Source of the DNA: an uncultured Flavobacteriales bacterium
GTDB lineage: Bacteria > Bacteroidota > Bacteroidia > Flavobacteriales_D > SKUL01
Length of the DNA stretch: 16,918 nucleotides
Direction: 5' to 3'
Assembly (NCBI GenBank): GCA_937911795.1
Contig: CALDPJ010000175.1
Span: 1-16,918, forward strand
Shown: piece after piece, positions 15,420 through 16,918 of the stretch
Numbering within the stretch: position 1 is the first letter of the stretch
Layout: every line of letters begins with the position of its first letter
Translations under genes and position numbers: made by a program
The notes under the pieces: generated by a model
Databases searched by the model: none
What the model was told of the DNA's origin: nothing
Seen by the model: only the letters and a program-made list of their open reading frames with translations

Positions 15420-15936
15420 ATAGAGTTTTATAGTTCTCTGCATCCATCTGAAAGGAATGGGCTTCAATTCCCATAAACAATCCTTTACCACAATTTAAAA
15501 ATCCCAGTTTTTCGAGTACTCGTACCGAAGCTAAATTTTCACAGGCTGCATGCGCACGTATGGTCTCAAGTTGTAGTTCTGAAAAACCGTATCGGAGGAC
15601 AGCTGCGGCGGCTTCAGTCGCGTAGCCTTTACCCCAGTGCGCGGGATTAAAACGATATCCGAGATCAATAAAACCGTGGGTTGCATCTACGAGCAATCCG
15701 GCCAATCCCAACCACTCGCCGGAATTTTTCTCCTCAACCATCCACCTTCCAAAACCATGTGACCGGTAACTCTTCATATTTTTAAAGATATAATCGGTAC
15801 TGTCCTTTCGCACACTCCACTTTGGCATTCCGATGTACTTCATCACCTGATCGTTGGTATGCATGGCGAATAAAGCGTCGGTATCTTCGGGTATCATCTC
15901 CCGGAAACGAAGTCTGTCCGATTCAAAAACCCACAT
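15397..15936 (-). CDS. GNAT-family N-acetyltransferase (RimJ/RimL-like)
   Basis: Acetyl-CoA-dependent acetyltransferase of 179 residues. The start ESDRLRFREMIPEDTDALFAM is the typical opening of the RimJ/RimL-type subgroup (often annotated Acetyltransf_3). Motif A is GYRFNPAHWGKGYATEAAAA (93-112, acetyl-CoA pyrophosphate loop WGKGYAT), followed by ENLASVRVLEKLGF (133-146). The substrate cannot be told; possibilities are the N-terminus of a ribosomal protein or a small amine. It begins 10 nt after the SiaC-family gene and is probably co-transcribed with it. AAAAGGAG lies directly against the ATG, too close to be an ordinary ribosome-binding site. The 3' end overlaps the isomerase gene by 23 bases. 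Confidence 0.95.
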   Translation of the reverse strand: MWVFESDRLRFREMIPEDTDALFAMHTNDQVMKYIGMPKWSVRKDSTDYIFKNMKSYRSHGFGRWMVEEKNSGEWLGLAGLLVDATHGFIDLGYRFNPAHWGKGYATEAAAAVLRYGFSELQLETIRAHAACENLASVRVLEKLGFLNCGKGLFMGIEAHSFQMDAENYKTLSTEQSPH

Positions 15937-15946
15937 CTCCTTTTCT

Positions 15947-16333
15947 CTAAAAACCTGCTATTGCAACAAAATTAAACGGCACGTCAACGGTGCGCTGATA
16001 ATCGTGCCCGGCTTCGAGCATATCATCATCGTCTTCTTCATACACCCAGTTGATTTTAATCGTACTGCGCCCGCCTTTTTGTAGCTGATTCATTTTCTTG
16101 AAAACCTCCAGCAACACCTTCGCGCTGCTGGTATTGAAATACTCGAGCGCTACATTCAATTCTGTTGTTTCTGCAGGATTTTGAATATACGCATCCAGCC
16201 ATTGATTCATGGGATCAAAAAACTTGAAAGAATCCTCAGGAACTGATTTTCCTTTGATTTCAAGAAACCCCTTTTCGGAATCGAAATTGATTTGTGGTGT
16301 TTTATCGGTTCCTGCTACAGAATAGTTTTGCAT
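15947..16333 (-). CDS. SiaC-family (DUF1987) regulatory protein
   Basis: Small cytoplasmic phosphoprotein-type regulator of 128 residues. The ATG at 16333 is preferred to the GTG at 16336 just ahead of it. The sequence follows DUF1987/SiaC from end to end: SVAGTDKTPQINFDSEKGFL, KGKSVPEDSFKFFDPMNQWL, ELNVALEYFNTSSAKVLLEV and KINWVYEEDDDDMLEAGHD. In Pseudomonas SiaC the threonine in NTSS (Thr68) is phosphorylated by SiaB and dephosphorylated by SiaA, which controls the diguanylate cyclase SiaD; here the same Thr is residue 68. No siaA, siaB or siaD homologue lies in the window, so its partners are unknown. It is followed 10 nt later by the acetyltransferase gene. Confidence 0.93.
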   Translation of the reverse strand: MQNYSVAGTDKTPQINFDSEKGFLEIKGKSVPEDSFKFFDPMNQWLDAYIQNPAETTELNVALEYFNTSSAKVLLEVFKKMNQLQKGGRSTIKINWVYEEDDDDMLEAGHDYQRTVDVPFNFVAIAGF

Positions 16334-16623
16334 CACTGGTGATTTATTAATGAACGAAGTTAACGATTTTAAGATTTTGCGTTCTATTAAATCCCGCAGA
16401 AATGCCCGGTGGAACTCCTGTCGAACCTTTCACTTTTCGGACAACATTTATCCTCTCACGCCGAGGGATGATTTAATAAAAACTTTTGTCCGCTACATCA
16501 CCGTTACCGGGACATTCAGGTTCCTATTCGGTAATATTGTGAAAATTAATTTAATGCATTGTGCAACTTTATTCCTTTTAAATAATTATTTTTCACAAAC
16601 AAACCAACCAAATTTTAACCACT

Positions 16624-16918
16624 ATGAACTACTTTTACTTTACCACCACCTCGTTTTACCGAATTCGCAACAGCCATTTTCTGCTTGTCATGTCCTTCGC
16701 CTTATTAACTTTTACTTCGTCTGCTCAAACCCGGCAGGTGTTTGAAGAATGGGCGAGCAGTGATGGAGTGCAGGAATATTTCTACAAAAATGTAACAACC
16801 ACTGATGCAGCAAGGAATGTGTATGTGGCCGGTGCCACACTGAACAGCAATGGCGATTACGACCTGCTCGTCTCTAAATTCGATCAAAGGGGAGAGATGG
16901 TATGGACAGATACCATAG
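16624..16918 (+). CDS. Secreted SBBP-like propeller protein (5' part only)
   Basis: The ATG at 16624 opens a frame that runs off the right edge; 98 residues are visible. A signal peptide follows (HFLLVMSFALLTFTSSAQ, near 18-35), with a long N-terminal stretch before it. After the cleavage site the sequence EYFYKNVTTTDAARNVYVAG and TLNSNGDYDLLVSKFDQRGE resembles the first blade of an SBBP-type beta-propeller, a repeat common in secreted Bacteroidota proteins: D-x-x-x-N-V-Y-V-x-G, then Y-D-x-L-V-x-K-F and W. Such proteins often end in a type IX secretion signal, which would lie outside the window. The 287 nt upstream (16337-16623) holds no gene that I can support. Confidence 0.75.
   Translation, partial: MNYFYFTTTSFYRIRNSHFLLVMSFALLTFTSSAQTRQVFEEWASSDGVQEYFYKNVTTTDAARNVYVAGATLNSNGDYDLLVSKFDQRGEMVWTDTI

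Noticed and set aside
15024..15491. Minus-strand open frame opposite the cyclophilin gene
   Set aside because: The cyclophilin motifs on the plus strand are unambiguous and this frame shows nothing.
16334..16336. GTG start for the SiaC-family gene
   Set aside because: An ATG follows directly, and it gives the family's usual numbering with Thr68.
16350..16745. Open frame of 131 codons between the SiaC-family gene and the last gene
   Set aside because: It overlaps the clear signal-peptide start at 16624 in another frame, and its sequence shows no domain.
1..16918. tRNA, rRNA, CRISPR array, insertion sequence or prophage genes
   Set aside because: I found no cloverleaf with a T-loop, no regularly spaced repeat, no transposase or integrase and no long terminal inverted repeats.

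Overview
The window looks like a chromosomal segment of a Bacteroidota bacterium, most likely a Flavobacteriales relative (the phylum is fairly sure, the order is a guess). The evidence is the gene content: a Wzc-type chain-length/tyrosine kinase protein, OmpA-C lipoprotein-like envelope proteins, a WG-repeat protein, a lipoprotein with the GCTD...DDGSC motif, DUF1684, a SiaC-family protein and an SBBP-like propeller start. Several genes carry a TAnnTTTG-type -7 box, the Bacteroidota promoter form, only a few bases before the start codon, and Shine-Dalgarno sequences are mostly absent.

Layout. 1-3238 (minus): an OmpA-family protein followed 9 nt later by a Wzc-like protein that runs off the left edge; this is a surface-polysaccharide export unit. 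3397-4590 (plus): a second OmpA-family protein with an N-terminal jelly-roll-like part, divergent from the first. 4587-6692 (minus): a secreted TPR-like plus WG-repeat protein. 6794-7561 (minus): a secreted helical/TPR-like protein ending in a strong terminator. 7653-8794 (plus): trmD and rplS, housekeeping translation genes, with a terminator. 8921-9589 (minus): a lipoprotein. 9764-10720 (plus): OxyR with both redox cysteines. 10763-12205 (plus): three tightly overlapping genes (zinc-ribbon membrane protein, small integral membrane protein, secreted coiled-coil protein). 12199-12819 (minus): DUF1684 lipoprotein. 12926-13705 (plus): a Swt1-HEPN-like protein with a degenerate catalytic motif. 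13706-14212: a 507-nt gene-free stretch with two good rho-independent terminators and further hairpins, probably holding one or two small RNAs or a regulated leader. 14213-14560 (plus): DUF1883 protein. 14628-15419 (plus): cyclophilin-type peptidyl-prolyl isomerase lipoprotein. 15397-16333 (minus): SiaC-family protein then a GNAT acetyltransferase. 16624-16918 (plus): start of a secreted propeller-like protein, cut by the right edge.

Most genes belong to the cell envelope (export, lipoproteins, OmpA anchors, periplasmic folding), mixed with core genes (trmD, rplS, oxyR). The window has no insertion sequence, integrase, tRNA, rRNA or CRISPR array, and nothing suggests a recent mobile island. 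The least explained part is 12.9-14.6 kb: the HEPN-like gene, the structured non-coding stretch and the DUF1883 gene. A linked system there is only a hypothesis.
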